A stretch of DNA of 64,000 nt from contig JBBRAB010000026.1 of the NCBI GenBank assembly GCA_038207155.1, positions 1 to 64,000 of the forward strand, in the 5' to 3' direction. Position 1 is the stretch's first letter, and each line of letters opens with the position of its first letter. The notes beneath the pieces were generated by a model. It made no database searches. It saw only the letters and a program-made list of their open reading frames with translations, and was not told the DNA's origin. Shown here one piece after another: positions 1 through 7,646 of the stretch. The position numbers were made by a program, and so were the translations under genes. The DNA comes from FEN-1139 sp038207155. GTDB lineage: Bacteria > Myxococcota_A > Polyangia > Polyangiales > Polyangiaceae.

Positions 1-1
1 C

Positions 2-267
2 GTGAAGGAGGCCGAGTCCTGCCTTGCGAGCGGCAAGCGTGGAGCACTTGAATCGCTGCTGCGACGCGAGGGCATCTACAGCTCTCTCCTTTCATCGTGG
101 CGGACTCAGCTCGGCGCCCACGGTGCAGCGGGCCTCGCAGCGAAGAAGACTGGACGCAAACCTCAGCTCACTGACCTCGAGCGACGCAACATTGAGCTCA
201 CGAAGCGCAACAGCGAGCTTGAGCGCAGGCTGCACGTTGCCAACGTGCTCATCGCTCTCCAAAAATC
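2..267 (+). pseudogene. IS3-family transposase OrfA fragment
   Basis: The translation has the features of an IS3-type OrfA: a helix-turn-helix region around RREGIYSSLLSSWR, a basic linker (KKTGRKPQ), and a leucine-zipper-like stretch ending VANVLIALQK. The 5' end lies outside the window, so the first codon seen (GTG at base 2) is probably internal. Family resemblance stops at about base 267. The reading frame then continues into DNA that, on the other strand, matches the Kelch-like lipoprotein gene further right. The element is therefore cut at its 3' end, with no OrfB and no visible terminal repeat, and is not expected to transpose. I am confident of the family and less so of the exact breakpoint. 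Confidence 0.7.
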
Positions 268-268
268 G

Positions 269-779
269 AATACGGTGATTCTTTCGCGCTACCGACAAAG
301 CCAAGGAGTCCGGACCCCACCCAACCACCCCCAAAGAACGTCGCGTCGGGCGCCCCGCTCATCTGCAGTGTACGCCAGCGGTTTGTCTTTGGTGAGTATG
401 CCGCTCCGCCTTTCACGAAACAGGCCGGTTTGTCGTCATTGCAGATCCGCCCACCAAATACGAGAAGCTCCTCGCCAGTCCAGATGACGTCCGGGTAATA
501 GCGTGCGCTCGGCGCCCCTTACGCTGGCAGCGCTCCAGTCTCCCCCGACTTGAGGTCCACCCAACCTCCGACACCACACATCCGATCGGTATTGCAATGC
601 CCGCCCCAATAGTAGAGGTGATCACCGACAACTTCCTGACCGCAATCCCATCGCAAATCATCCGGCAACGTGAACTCCTCCCAGTGCCCAATCACGCGAC
701 CCTCGGGTTTGGGATAGCTCTCGACGGCAGCTGGGCCATCTGCTGAGCAGCCGAGTGGCCCCAGGAGAGCAGCAAACAA
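269..779 (-). pseudogene. Decayed Kelch-like lipoprotein (paralogue of the gene at 1678-2856)
   Basis: Reading leftward, a TTG-initiated frame gives a lipobox (GPLGC) and then SYPKPEGRVIGHWE, nearly the same as the intact lipoprotein 2 kb away. After the GALPA segment an in-frame TAA (near 519-521) interrupts the frame. Homology resumes in the same frame with GAPSARYY, WTGEELLVFGGRIC, KGGAAYSPK and WRTLQMSGAP, and ends at SPYS near base 270, where the IS3 fragment begins. The copy thus holds only the first third or so of the gene, with one nonsense codon and a truncated 3' end. It probably arose by tandem duplication followed by insertion-sequence damage. The start codon is uncertain because no ATG fits. 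Confidence 0.75.
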
Positions 780-894
780 GAAGTGAAGCTTCGTCGTTAA
801 TCTACCCGCTAAGTCGAAGGGCGGGCTACGCGGTGACCGCCTGGGTTGTGGCGCGAAACCCGCCGCACCCAGACCTGACCGTCACCGAGGCCAC

Positions 895-1626
895 CTAGCG
901 ATACGAGGTCAGTTCGCCGTGGAGGTTGCAATAAGGCCCGTTGCAGCTGAACTCCACCATGCCCACGCCGGGGCAGTAGGTTCTCTCATACGTTTCGCCG
1001 GGTGTCGGGGGGGGCTCCAAGGTCATGCGCCAACAGTCGAGGAAGGTGCCCGCCGAGACGGTCACTGAGGGCACGGCTGACCACTTCATGCCCTCGTGAG
1101 CGGTTCCGTCGCGGTACAGCTTGATGTACGTACTGTCCGACTGGTAGGAAGCAGGCCCCCCATCTATGAGCATGTTCGCCGACAGGGCGTCCTTCGTGCC
1201 GAACAACAGAAGGTCGATGTCGCTACAGACCATTCGAAGTACGACCGCCTCGGTCGTGCCCGCTGGAGTCACGTACGGCATGGTACCCGTGACCTTGGCC
1301 GTCGACTGGGTCTCCGGTTTGCAATCCTTGATCGGTTGACTCGAGTCCGCCGCGGTGATCTTGTACGTCCACTCCGCACCGAGATGCAGCGGCAGCAGCC
1401 AATCCGCCGTGGCTTCTTTTGTCCAACGCGTCGTGGTACCGGCACCGCCCGTACCGCTCACAGCTCCCCCCGTATTGCCCTGATTCGCTCCGCCAGTCGC
1501 GGCGCCTCCAGTGCCCTGCGCCACTCCCGCTCCACCAGCGGGTTCGGGAGTCCCCGCTGGCTCAGACGGGTCTTCACAGGCCATCAGACAGCAGCTTGCG
1601 AGCAAGAAAAGAAGAATACGATTCAT
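895..1626 (-). CDS. Lipoprotein with Gly/Thr/Ala-rich linker, unknown function
   Basis: A 243-residue protein starting at an ATG with a GAGGAA ribosome-binding site 6-7 bases upstream. A longer frame (to 1671) exists but the signal peptide begins here. A short signal peptide ends in a lipobox LMAC (Cys17). Residues 20-65 are a flexible linker rich in Gly, Thr and Ala. The rest is a compact domain with paired cysteines (DCKPE, VCSD, DCWRM, YCPG, CNGPYC), which would suit an extracytoplasmic disulfide-bonded fold. I do not recognise the domain. It lies 51 bases after the Kelch-like lipoprotein gene and is probably the last gene of the minus-strand operon. Confidence 0.75.
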   Translation of the reverse strand: MNRILLFLLASCCLMACEDPSEPAGTPEPAGGAGVAQGTGGAATGGANQGNTGGAVSGTGGAGTTTRWTKEATADWLLPLHLGAEWTYKITAADSSQPIKDCKPETQSTAKVTGTMPYVTPAGTTEAVVLRMVCSDIDLLLFGTKDALSANMLIDGGPASYQSDSTYIKLYRDGTAHEGMKWSAVPSVTVSAGTFLDCWRMTLEPPPTPGETYERTYCPGVGMVEFSCNGPYCNLHGELTSYR

Positions 1627-1677
1627 GGGCAATTCCTCGGATGGCAAAGACGACGAAACAGGGAAGAACAAGCGGCA

Positions 1678-2856
1678 TCAGGGGATGCGGTACCAGGAGC
1701 CTCCAAGATCGGGGAAGTTATCGTAGTGGTCGTTCCCGCCCAGTACCAGCGCTCCTCCACCGTAGCTCCAGGCCCAGGCATTGGAGAAGTAACCTCGACG
1801 ATCGTCTTGCATTGGGTACCATCGGTCGACCTTCGGCTCGTAGAGCGCCCCTTGGCCATCAGCCTGATCTCCACAGACGAGGAAGTACTTGCCCGTCCAG
1901 ACCGCGCAGCTTCCGTACTCTCGGTGCGGGCCCAGCGGATTGAGCGCGCGCCAACTGTCCGACTTGGGATTGTACGCGGCCATCGTGAAGGACGGAACGT
2001 GGATGCTGTGGCTCCAGAAGAGCACCTCGCTTCCGGTCCATGCCGTGTCCACGTCATAGCTTGCAGCGGGTGCCCCCTTCGAGCTCAGCTTGCGCCAGCG
2101 ATTCGTCGACGGGTTGTACGCAGCACCGTCAGCGAGAGCGGTGTGGAGCCGAAGGTCATTGGTGAGCGTCTCAGTGGTGCCACCCCAGATCAACCACTCG
2201 GAACCCATCCACTCCGTCGCCGCGAGCGACCGCGAGCTAGGTGGGTCGATCGTCTGGCGACGCGTCCAGCGATCCGTGTCGATTGAGTAGAAGTACGCGA
2301 CCGAATAGTCCTCTGTAACGTAGAGCGAATACGGCGACGCTTTCGAACTGCCGATAAATCCAAGGAGCCCAGTCCCTACCCAATCGACGCCGAGGAACAA
2401 GGATTCGGGCGCCCCGCTCATCTGCAGTGTACGCCAGCGGTCATTCTTTGGTGAGTAGGCCACTCCGCCCTTTGCGAAACAGCCCCGTGTGTCCTGATCG
2501 CAGATCCTGCCTCCAAAGAACAGCAACTCGCTTCCCGTCCAAATTGAGTACGTATAGTAACTCGCGGGAGGCGCCCCAATCCGCGACATCTCCCCCGTTT
2601 CGCCAGTCTTCAAGTCGACCCAACCGCCTGTGCTGGTCGTCTCATCAAGACTCAGCTTGCCGCCCCAGTAGTACAGCCGATTGCCAACTAGCGCCTGAGA
2701 TGACTTTATCCGCACTTCATCCGGCGACTTAAAAGCCTCCCAATGCCCGATCACAGGACCCTCGGGTTTGGGGTAGCTTGTGGGCGGAGGCCCGCTCTCG
2801 CTGGCGCAGCCAGCGAGAGCGAGTGACAGAAGCAGCGTTAGAGAGACGGAAGACAT
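1678..2856 (-). CDS. Kelch-repeat-like (beta-propeller) lipoprotein
   Basis: A 392-residue protein. The signal peptide ends in LALAGC (lipid-anchored Cys17). The mature part has about six repeats of the type W-x-G-x-x-L-x-x-GG (WTGSELLFFGG, WMGSEWLIWGG, WTGSEVLFWSH, WTGKYFLVCGD and others) alternating with YNP or YSP and W-R-x-L strands. This is the pattern of Kelch/galactose-oxidase-like beta-propellers. No copper or Tyr-Cys catalytic site of galactose oxidase is visible, so a binding or structural role at the cell surface is more likely. It starts 9 bases after the HEXXH gene ends, indicating co-transcription. A decayed paralogue lies at 269-779. Confidence 0.8.
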   Translation of the reverse strand: MSSVSLTLLLSLALAGCASESGPPPTSYPKPEGPVIGHWEAFKSPDEVRIKSSQALVGNRLYYWGGKLSLDETTSTGGWVDLKTGETGEMSRIGAPPASYYTYSIWTGSELLFFGGRICDQDTRGCFAKGGVAYSPKNDRWRTLQMSGAPESLFLGVDWVGTGLLGFIGSSKASPYSLYVTEDYSVAYFYSIDTDRWTRRQTIDPPSSRSLAATEWMGSEWLIWGGTTETLTNDLRLHTALADGAAYNPSTNRWRKLSSKGAPAASYDVDTAWTGSEVLFWSHSIHVPSFTMAAYNPKSDSWRALNPLGPHREYGSCAVWTGKYFLVCGDQADGQGALYEPKVDRWYPMQDDRRGYFSNAWAWSYGGGALVLGGNDHYDNFPDLGGSWYRIP

Positions 2857-2865
2857 GACTCTAAT

Positions 2866-4146
2866 TTAGTATAGTATGACATGGTGACAGCAGCCATTGT
2901 ATATGGTGAATTGCCCGTCATTAACGGGGCATTTGCCCGTACGATCAGGCGGAAGGGCAGGCGGAGCGCAAGTGGGTGGTACAAAGCACGCCCTGTCGAT
3001 GCAGCCGTTTGAGCACTTCTTACCGCACATGCCGCAGTTGTTGGCATTGGCCGTGAGGTCAACGCAGCTTCCGCCGCAGAGGGTCATATCAGACGCACAA
3101 AGGCACGATTTTCCGCGACAAACGGGCTTTTCCGCCGACGTGCGCCCAAATGGAAAGGGTTTTCCACAGGACGGCGGAGGACCGTTCTTAATCGTAGCAT
3201 CGCGTGCAAGGGCGAGGTTGAAAGCGACGACCAGTTGGTCCTTCGACACCCAAGAAGCCGCGTGCTCGGCGACATCGCAGAGGAACTCACGCTCCACTTG
3301 GTACGGACCGTCGTGAATATGAGCTAGCTCGCCTCGCGCCACGCCCCTATTGTGCCATTCCATGTTGTCGCAATCGATAATTCTCGTCGTCCTTTCCTTG
3401 GAGCCGGGCTTTGTGTGAATGATCTCACAGCTCTCGTGCCCGTACCCTCCGCCGCCAGCGCCCTCGTCCACCTCCCACTTGTACTCGAACGAGTGCTGAC
3501 CCTCGTGAAGCATCACACCAGCCCGGGCAACAGGATGGGACCAAACCGACGTATGCGTTGGAGAAAACACCGGCGCGTAAAGCGACACCGTTTCTTGCTG
3601 CGAGGTAAAGCCAAGCCCATCCAGCACGTCACCACCGGTCCAGTACTTGTGCTGCGCCAGCTGGTTGATTGGACCAGTGTACCAATCAACCAGGAGAATG
3701 TACGGGTAGTGAGCCTCAGTGCTGCGGGCTTTGGCAAGCCGCTGATAGTCCCAGCTCGTGTGCCACGGCGGGGACGACCCCCCCAAATGCAAAGCCCCGG
3801 CGACGTAGGCCGGCATCTCATCCGGGATACCCTTCTCGATCAGCCAGTGGGAGTGATAGAGCTTGGAGTAGAAGGTACCCGAGTTCCCCGCGCGGAGGCT
3901 AGTGTCAGCAGCGGAAACGCCGATCACTCCATTGCCGTCAAGGTAGCTCCCATCGTGATAGTCCTTCCAATGCTGACGGTATTCAGGACTCTGCTTCATG
4001 ATGCGCTGATGGATGATCTCCTCCGCGTAGGAGGAAGATTGACAATCAGCGATGTACTTCTGTTGGCCCAGGGCCCCTCCGCTCGCCAGCAACGCCACCA
4101 GCGGCAGCGCCCCCACAGACAACTTCTTCAGATTATGCTTAGTCAT
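2866..4146 (-). CDS. Secreted HEXXH zincin-like protein with Cys-rich C terminus
   Basis: A 426-residue protein. The ATG at 4146 is chosen because GGAGG lies 7-8 bases upstream; an in-frame start at 4164 is less likely. Residues 1-27 form a cleavable signal peptide ending ALGQQ. The motif HEGQH at about residues 214-218, in a hydrophobic context (GVMLHEGQHSFEYKW), fits the zinc-binding helix of a metallopeptidase; a Gly-rich stretch and GHESCE follow. The last 100 residues hold a myxobacterial-type Cys-rich module (CGGSCVDL, NNCGMCGKKC). The substrate is unknown. It sits 14 bases after the beta-helix/HEAT lipoprotein gene. The HEXXH match alone does not prove protease activity. Confidence 0.75.
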   Translation of the reverse strand: MTKHNLKKLSVGALPLVALLASGGALGQQKYIADCQSSSYAEEIIHQRIMKQSPEYRQHWKDYHDGSYLDGNGVIGVSAADTSLRAGNSGTFYSKLYHSHWLIEKGIPDEMPAYVAGALHLGGSSPPWHTSWDYQRLAKARSTEAHYPYILLVDWYTGPINQLAQHKYWTGGDVLDGLGFTSQQETVSLYAPVFSPTHTSVWSHPVARAGVMLHEGQHSFEYKWEVDEGAGGGGYGHESCEIIHTKPGSKERTTRIIDCDNMEWHNRGVARGELAHIHDGPYQVEREFLCDVAEHAASWVSKDQLVVAFNLALARDATIKNGPPPSCGKPFPFGRTSAEKPVCRGKSCLCASDMTLCGGSCVDLTANANNCGMCGKKCSNGCIDRACFVPPTCAPPALPPDRTGKCPVNDGQFTIYNGCCHHVILY

Positions 4147-4160
4147 GTTGGTGCCTCCGC

Positions 4161-5810
4161 TCACTCGACGTTACAGGTTTGATTGGGATTCTGGGTCTTG
4201 AACGGCCTAAACGCCACCACCAGCTCGGGATGCTTGGCAAGGTAGGCCGCCTGCGCTGCAGCGTACTCGCTTGCGGACAGATTGAACGTCTCAAAACGGT
4301 CCAGTTGGATCTGTTCACCCGCGGCAAGCTGCGGGCGAAGCTCCGCTTTGCCAACGTCCCCAAAGTAGAGCGTGTAGGCTCGAATCGCCTGACGCTGGAC
4401 TGCCGGGTCGGGATGAGAGAGAGCGGCCTGCTTGAGGCGCGCCTTGGCTGTCGCGCTGCGGATCCAGCCGAGGCCGAACGCTGCCTTAACCTGGTAGGCC
4501 TGGAGCAACTCCGCATCGGGGGTGAGCCCCGTCTCGGGATTGACCTCGCCACCTGGTTCTGCTGACTTATCGAGTAGCTCTGTGAAGAGCGCCTCAGACT
4601 CGGGAACATCGAGCTCCGTGAGCACCTCAAGCCCAACCAGAGAGCGCGAGTAGTTGCGGGCCGTCATGGCGGCTCTGGTTTCATCCACCAGGGAAGTCAC
4701 GACCTCAGCGTAGGAGTAAGCATCCTCGAGCGCCGAGCGAGCGGCTGGCGCATCGCTCTCGGTAGACTCCTGAGCCCAGGTGATGAAGTCCGTGGCACGC
4801 AGCGAGGCAGCGCGCGTGGAATCAAGTAGGTTCGGAGGCGCACCCGCAGTCGTCGGCATCGTCAGCTGGTCAGAGCTGGGCGCCGGGGGGTCGAAGAGGA
4901 AGCTGTCGAGCGGCCGCTTTGCCTGCAGACTCACCTGCACGCCAGGCGCCACATAGACGGAGCGCCCGACGAACGTGCCCTGATAGGCACCCGCCGTCGA
5001 GTTCATCGCGAGGCGCGCCTTGGGCGCGATCACAACGCCGTCAAACGGAACGTCGAGTAGGACGTCCGAGCCGGCCGTCACGAGTTCAACCGCTCTGCCA
5101 GACGCGGGCAGCGCGATCGGCCCACGCAGAGTTACGGACTCGCGCACGACCAGGCGGAGGGCTCCGCGGTCTCCCACAACCTCAATTCGTCCTCCCGGTT
5201 CGACGAACAGTGACTTGAATGTGTAGCGTCCACCAGTGAGCCGTAGCGTCGCGCGCGACTTGACGGACACCTCTCCATAGTAACCGGGAGCGATACCCCG
5301 CGTGGTTCCCGGTTCGAGCCGTACAGCGTTCTCGCAAGCGCCAAACTTGATCTGGAGCTTCTCGGTCGCAAATGTTGCCGCAGCCGTGCGCACCTGATTC
5401 ACGCCGGACCAAACCACAGAGTTGCCAACCTGCGCTGGGATAGCGGTCGAAACCTTACCCGTCACCCGCGACCGATCGCTCAACATCGCACCCGTTCCGG
5501 ACCAGACATTGGGCGCCGAGGCTTCAGAGCCGATGCGCACCCCTTGACCCCCGAGGGCAGCTACAATCCCGGCATCTCCCAGGATTTTCGCCCTGTCGGC
5601 GATGTCGACTGAGTCGGTCCCGAGCAGTACTGCCGCCGTGGGCGACATGCCGACTGGATGCATCAAGACAAGTTCGGTAACGTCCTGTTCAACCGCTTGC
5701 GAGACCGTGGCAGTTGATTCCATCGGCACTTCGCTGCGTTGACAGGCAAGCGCTCCGAGCAGCACGCACAACGAGAGCCCGCCGATGATGCGAAGCCTTG
5801 CTCGTGGCAT
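4161..5810 (-). CDS. Large lipoprotein: beta-helix-like N half, HEAT-like C half
   Basis: A 549-residue protein taken from the ATG at 5810. The frame stays open to 6272, but that extension only translates a 12-bp DNA repeat and has no signal peptide, whereas MPRARL starts a clear one ending LLGALAC (Cys23). Residues about 80-290 contain short repeated beta-strand motifs (APNVWSGTGAML, RVTGKV, RTAAATFATEKL, GRYTFKSLFVEPGGRIEVVG, GTFVGRSVYVAPGVQV), like a bactofilin or right-handed beta-helix surface protein. Residues about 330-540 are alpha-helical with one HEAT-like repeat (SHPDPAVQRQAIRAY). It is the first gene of the minus-strand lipoprotein operon. Function unknown; a surface scaffold is an inference. 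Confidence 0.7.
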   Translation of the reverse strand: MPRARLRIIGGLSLCVLLGALACQRSEVPMESTATVSQAVEQDVTELVLMHPVGMSPTAAVLLGTDSVDIADRAKILGDAGIVAALGGQGVRIGSEASAPNVWSGTGAMLSDRSRVTGKVSTAIPAQVGNSVVWSGVNQVRTAAATFATEKLQIKFGACENAVRLEPGTTRGIAPGYYGEVSVKSRATLRLTGGRYTFKSLFVEPGGRIEVVGDRGALRLVVRESVTLRGPIALPASGRAVELVTAGSDVLLDVPFDGVVIAPKARLAMNSTAGAYQGTFVGRSVYVAPGVQVSLQAKRPLDSFLFDPPAPSSDQLTMPTTAGAPPNLLDSTRAASLRATDFITWAQESTESDAPAARSALEDAYSYAEVVTSLVDETRAAMTARNYSRSLVGLEVLTELDVPESEALFTELLDKSAEPGGEVNPETGLTPDAELLQAYQVKAAFGLGWIRSATAKARLKQAALSHPDPAVQRQAIRAYTLYFGDVGKAELRPQLAAGEQIQLDRFETFNLSASEYAAAQAAYLAKHPELVVAFRPFKTQNPNQTCNVE

Positions 5811-5993
5811 GCCCCCGAGCGATACCCCGGCAGCAGCGGAACTCCCCGTAAATTGACCGATATTCGCATCATCTCGAGTGAGATGACGCACCCCATCCAT
5901 TCGTCGTTTCATAGTTCGCCCTATCCGTTGCCACACCGGCGAACCACGAACGTGACAGCACTCACCCCCAACGATGAATGTGCGACACGGTCC

Positions 5994-6095
5994 GCGACCA
6001 ACACGGCGACCAACACGGCGACCAACACGGCGACCAACACGGCGACCAACACGGCGACCAACACGGCGACCAACACGGCGACCAACACGGCGACC
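5994..6095. repeat. 12-bp perfect tandem repeat, 8.5 copies
   Basis: The unit GCGACCAACACG is repeated head-to-tail without a mismatch: eight full copies plus half a copy. It is intergenic, 184 bases upstream of the beta-helix/HEAT lipoprotein start. A 12-bp unit keeps frame if translated (Thr-Asn-Thr-Ala on the plus strand, Arg-Arg-Val-Gly on the minus strand), but neither frame looks like a gene. Perfect identity suggests recent expansion by slippage. Confidence 0.95.
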
Positions 6096-6221
6096 GTAGC
6101 GCGGTGCCCTCAATCGGTCAATAGCAAAGCGAGCATGTCGATGGACAAATCTGGAGAGCTGGCGAGAATGACTGAACAGCGGAAGGGACATTTCACCCAT
6201 TACAAAATTGCACCGCGACCC

Positions 6222-6248
6222 TGAAAAAAGTTGAGCCGTTCTCGGCTC
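6222..6248 (-). terminator. Hairpin with T tract on the minus strand
   Basis: Read on the minus strand, GAGCCG, loop AGAA and CGGCTC form a perfect 6-bp stem, followed after two bases by CTTTTTTC. This is the shape of a Rho-independent terminator. No minus-strand gene ends just upstream, so it would either stop antisense transcription out of the WYL region or act as an attenuator in a long leader of the lipoprotein operon. Confidence 0.45.
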
Positions 6249-6420
6249 CGGACGCCACGGCCTAGGGCTCACAACACCATCGCACTGTCTCGTCTCGCGC
6301 CAATTATCCTAACTTTTTTGCTGCTTTTCAGCCCTCTCACCTCCGCGCGTGACCTCCGGCGGAGAGTTCCGTATGGTTTCGCTCCGGCGCGCTTTGGCGC
6401 CTGCCCCCTGCGGAGATCTG

Positions 6421-7581
6421 ATGCCCCCGAAACGCGGACGCCCCACTGGAAGCTTTACTCAGCACCGACGCATTGACCATCTGCGGAGCATGCTGGAGAC
6501 GCATTCCACAGGTCTCACGCTGTATCAAATGGCTGACACGCTCAAGGTCACGCCGCGCACGATGCGTCGCTACATGAAAGAGGTGGAGCGCCTCTACGAG
6601 CTCGAGCCCACGCGCGTCAAAGGTGGAGGCCAACAGATCTGGCGCATCCCCGCGCGCGAGCTGCCGCGCAAGGTGGATCTGCGTCGCACGCAGGCTTACG
6701 CGCTCGTCGCGGCACGTCGCCTGTTTGCGTCGCTCAAGGGCACCGCGCTCTACGCGGAGCTCGACGTCGCCGTAACGCGGTTGATCGCCGTTGCGCAGCG
6801 CCCGGGACGTGGGCCCAATGCAGGGCTCGCCAATGCACGGCTCGAAGAGCGTTTCCTGTACCTGCCGGTCGCGCCGAAGGATTACCAGACCAAGCTTGGG
6901 GAATTCGACGACGTGTTTCAGGCCGTTGCGGATCTGCGCCCCATGACAATGCTCTATCGGAGCATCGGCGGCACGACTGAAACGCGCGTGCACATCCACC
7001 CCTACGCGCTAGTGATGCACAAGGACTCGATCTACTGCGTCGCCATGCAGGTCGACAAGCAGGCCATGCGCACCTTTTTGCTCGATCGCATGCGCGACAC
7101 CCAGGTGGAGACGACGGGGCGCTTCGAGCTGCCGAGCGATTTCTCCGTCGACGACTATTTCCAGGGAGAATTCGGGATTTGGCGCTCCGACGAGCGCCAT
7201 CGCGTGGTGATCGACTTTGATGCCGCGGGCGCCGAGTACGTCAAGCTGCGGCGCGTTCACACGAGTCAGAAGCTCACGGCGATTGCCGGTGGCGGGGTCC
7301 GCCTCAGCATGACAATCGGCAGCTTGACGCCGCTCGTATCCTGGGTGCTCGAATGGGGGGAACGCGCGCGAGTCATTGAGCCGCCGGAGCTCGCTGAGCG
7401 CGTGGTGAGTGAGCTGCGCCGCGCCCTGGCGCGCTACGGCTCGCCTGAGCTGAGCCCCAAGGCGAGCGCCGCCAAGCCGTCGTCCGCGAAGCCCTCGAAA
7501 CCTCGCTCCTCACCGGTCGAAAAGCCCAGCCGCAAGGCCGCCGCCGGCAAACAGCCCGGCCGCACCCCTGCAAAACGTTGA
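6421..7581 (+). CDS. WYL-domain transcriptional regulator
   Basis: A 386-residue protein from the ATG at 6421 (GGAG upstream); the frame opens at 6349 but the N-terminal basic segment PPKRGRPTGS is a natural start. Residues about 15-60 form a winged helix-turn-helix of the DeoR/YafY type (GLTLYQMADTLKVTPRTMRRYM). The middle has the WYL-family pattern: TMLYRSIGG, HIHPYALVMHKDSIYCVAM and a conserved RTFLLDRM segment, with a WCX-like region after it. The C-terminal 50 residues are a Lys/Pro/Ala-rich tail, probably disordered. WYL regulators sense ligands such as nucleic-acid intermediates. It leads a likely operon with the MFS transporter and the tRNA-dihydrouridine synthase. Confidence 0.85.
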   Translation: MPPKRGRPTGSFTQHRRIDHLRSMLETHSTGLTLYQMADTLKVTPRTMRRYMKEVERLYELEPTRVKGGGQQIWRIPARELPRKVDLRRTQAYALVAARRLFASLKGTALYAELDVAVTRLIAVAQRPGRGPNAGLANARLEERFLYLPVAPKDYQTKLGEFDDVFQAVADLRPMTMLYRSIGGTTETRVHIHPYALVMHKDSIYCVAMQVDKQAMRTFLLDRMRDTQVETTGRFELPSDFSVDDYFQGEFGIWRSDERHRVVIDFDAAGAEYVKLRRVHTSQKLTAIAGGGVRLSMTIGSLTPLVSWVLEWGERARVIEPPELAERVVSELRRALARYGSPELSPKASAAKPSSAKPSKPRSSPVEKPSRKAAAGKQPGRTPAKR

Positions 7582-7646
7582 TTTTGGGCCGTTTCCTGCG
7601 GGGGGGTCGACATCACGCCGCGCCGGTCTCAAATAGCCGGCGCCCG

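Larger units (their letters stand above)
5811..6420. other. Long divergent intergenic region
   Basis: The region separates the minus-strand lipoprotein operon from the plus-strand WYL regulator. It contains the 12-bp tandem repeat (5994-6095), a hairpin with a T tract reading on the minus strand (6222-6248) and an AT-richer patch at about 6297-6335 that is the likeliest site for divergent promoters. Open frames across it on both strands only translate the repeat and have no recognisable protein features. Confidence 0.6.

Noticed and set aside
1096..2286. 396-residue plus-strand open frame
   Set aside because: It lies antisense to two lipoprotein genes with clear lipoboxes and Kelch motifs; its own translation has no domain or ribosome site.
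5994..6095. CRISPR array
   Set aside because: The 12-bp units are contiguous with no spacers and no cas genes are nearby.
5739..6224. Plus-strand open frame with Thr-Asn-Thr-Ala repeats
   Set aside because: It also only translates the repeat and overlaps the lipoprotein start; no family features.
5811..6272. N-terminal extension of the beta-helix/HEAT lipoprotein containing repeated Arg-Arg-Val-Gly
   Set aside because: It only translates the 12-bp DNA repeat, and a clear lipoprotein signal peptide starts at 5810.
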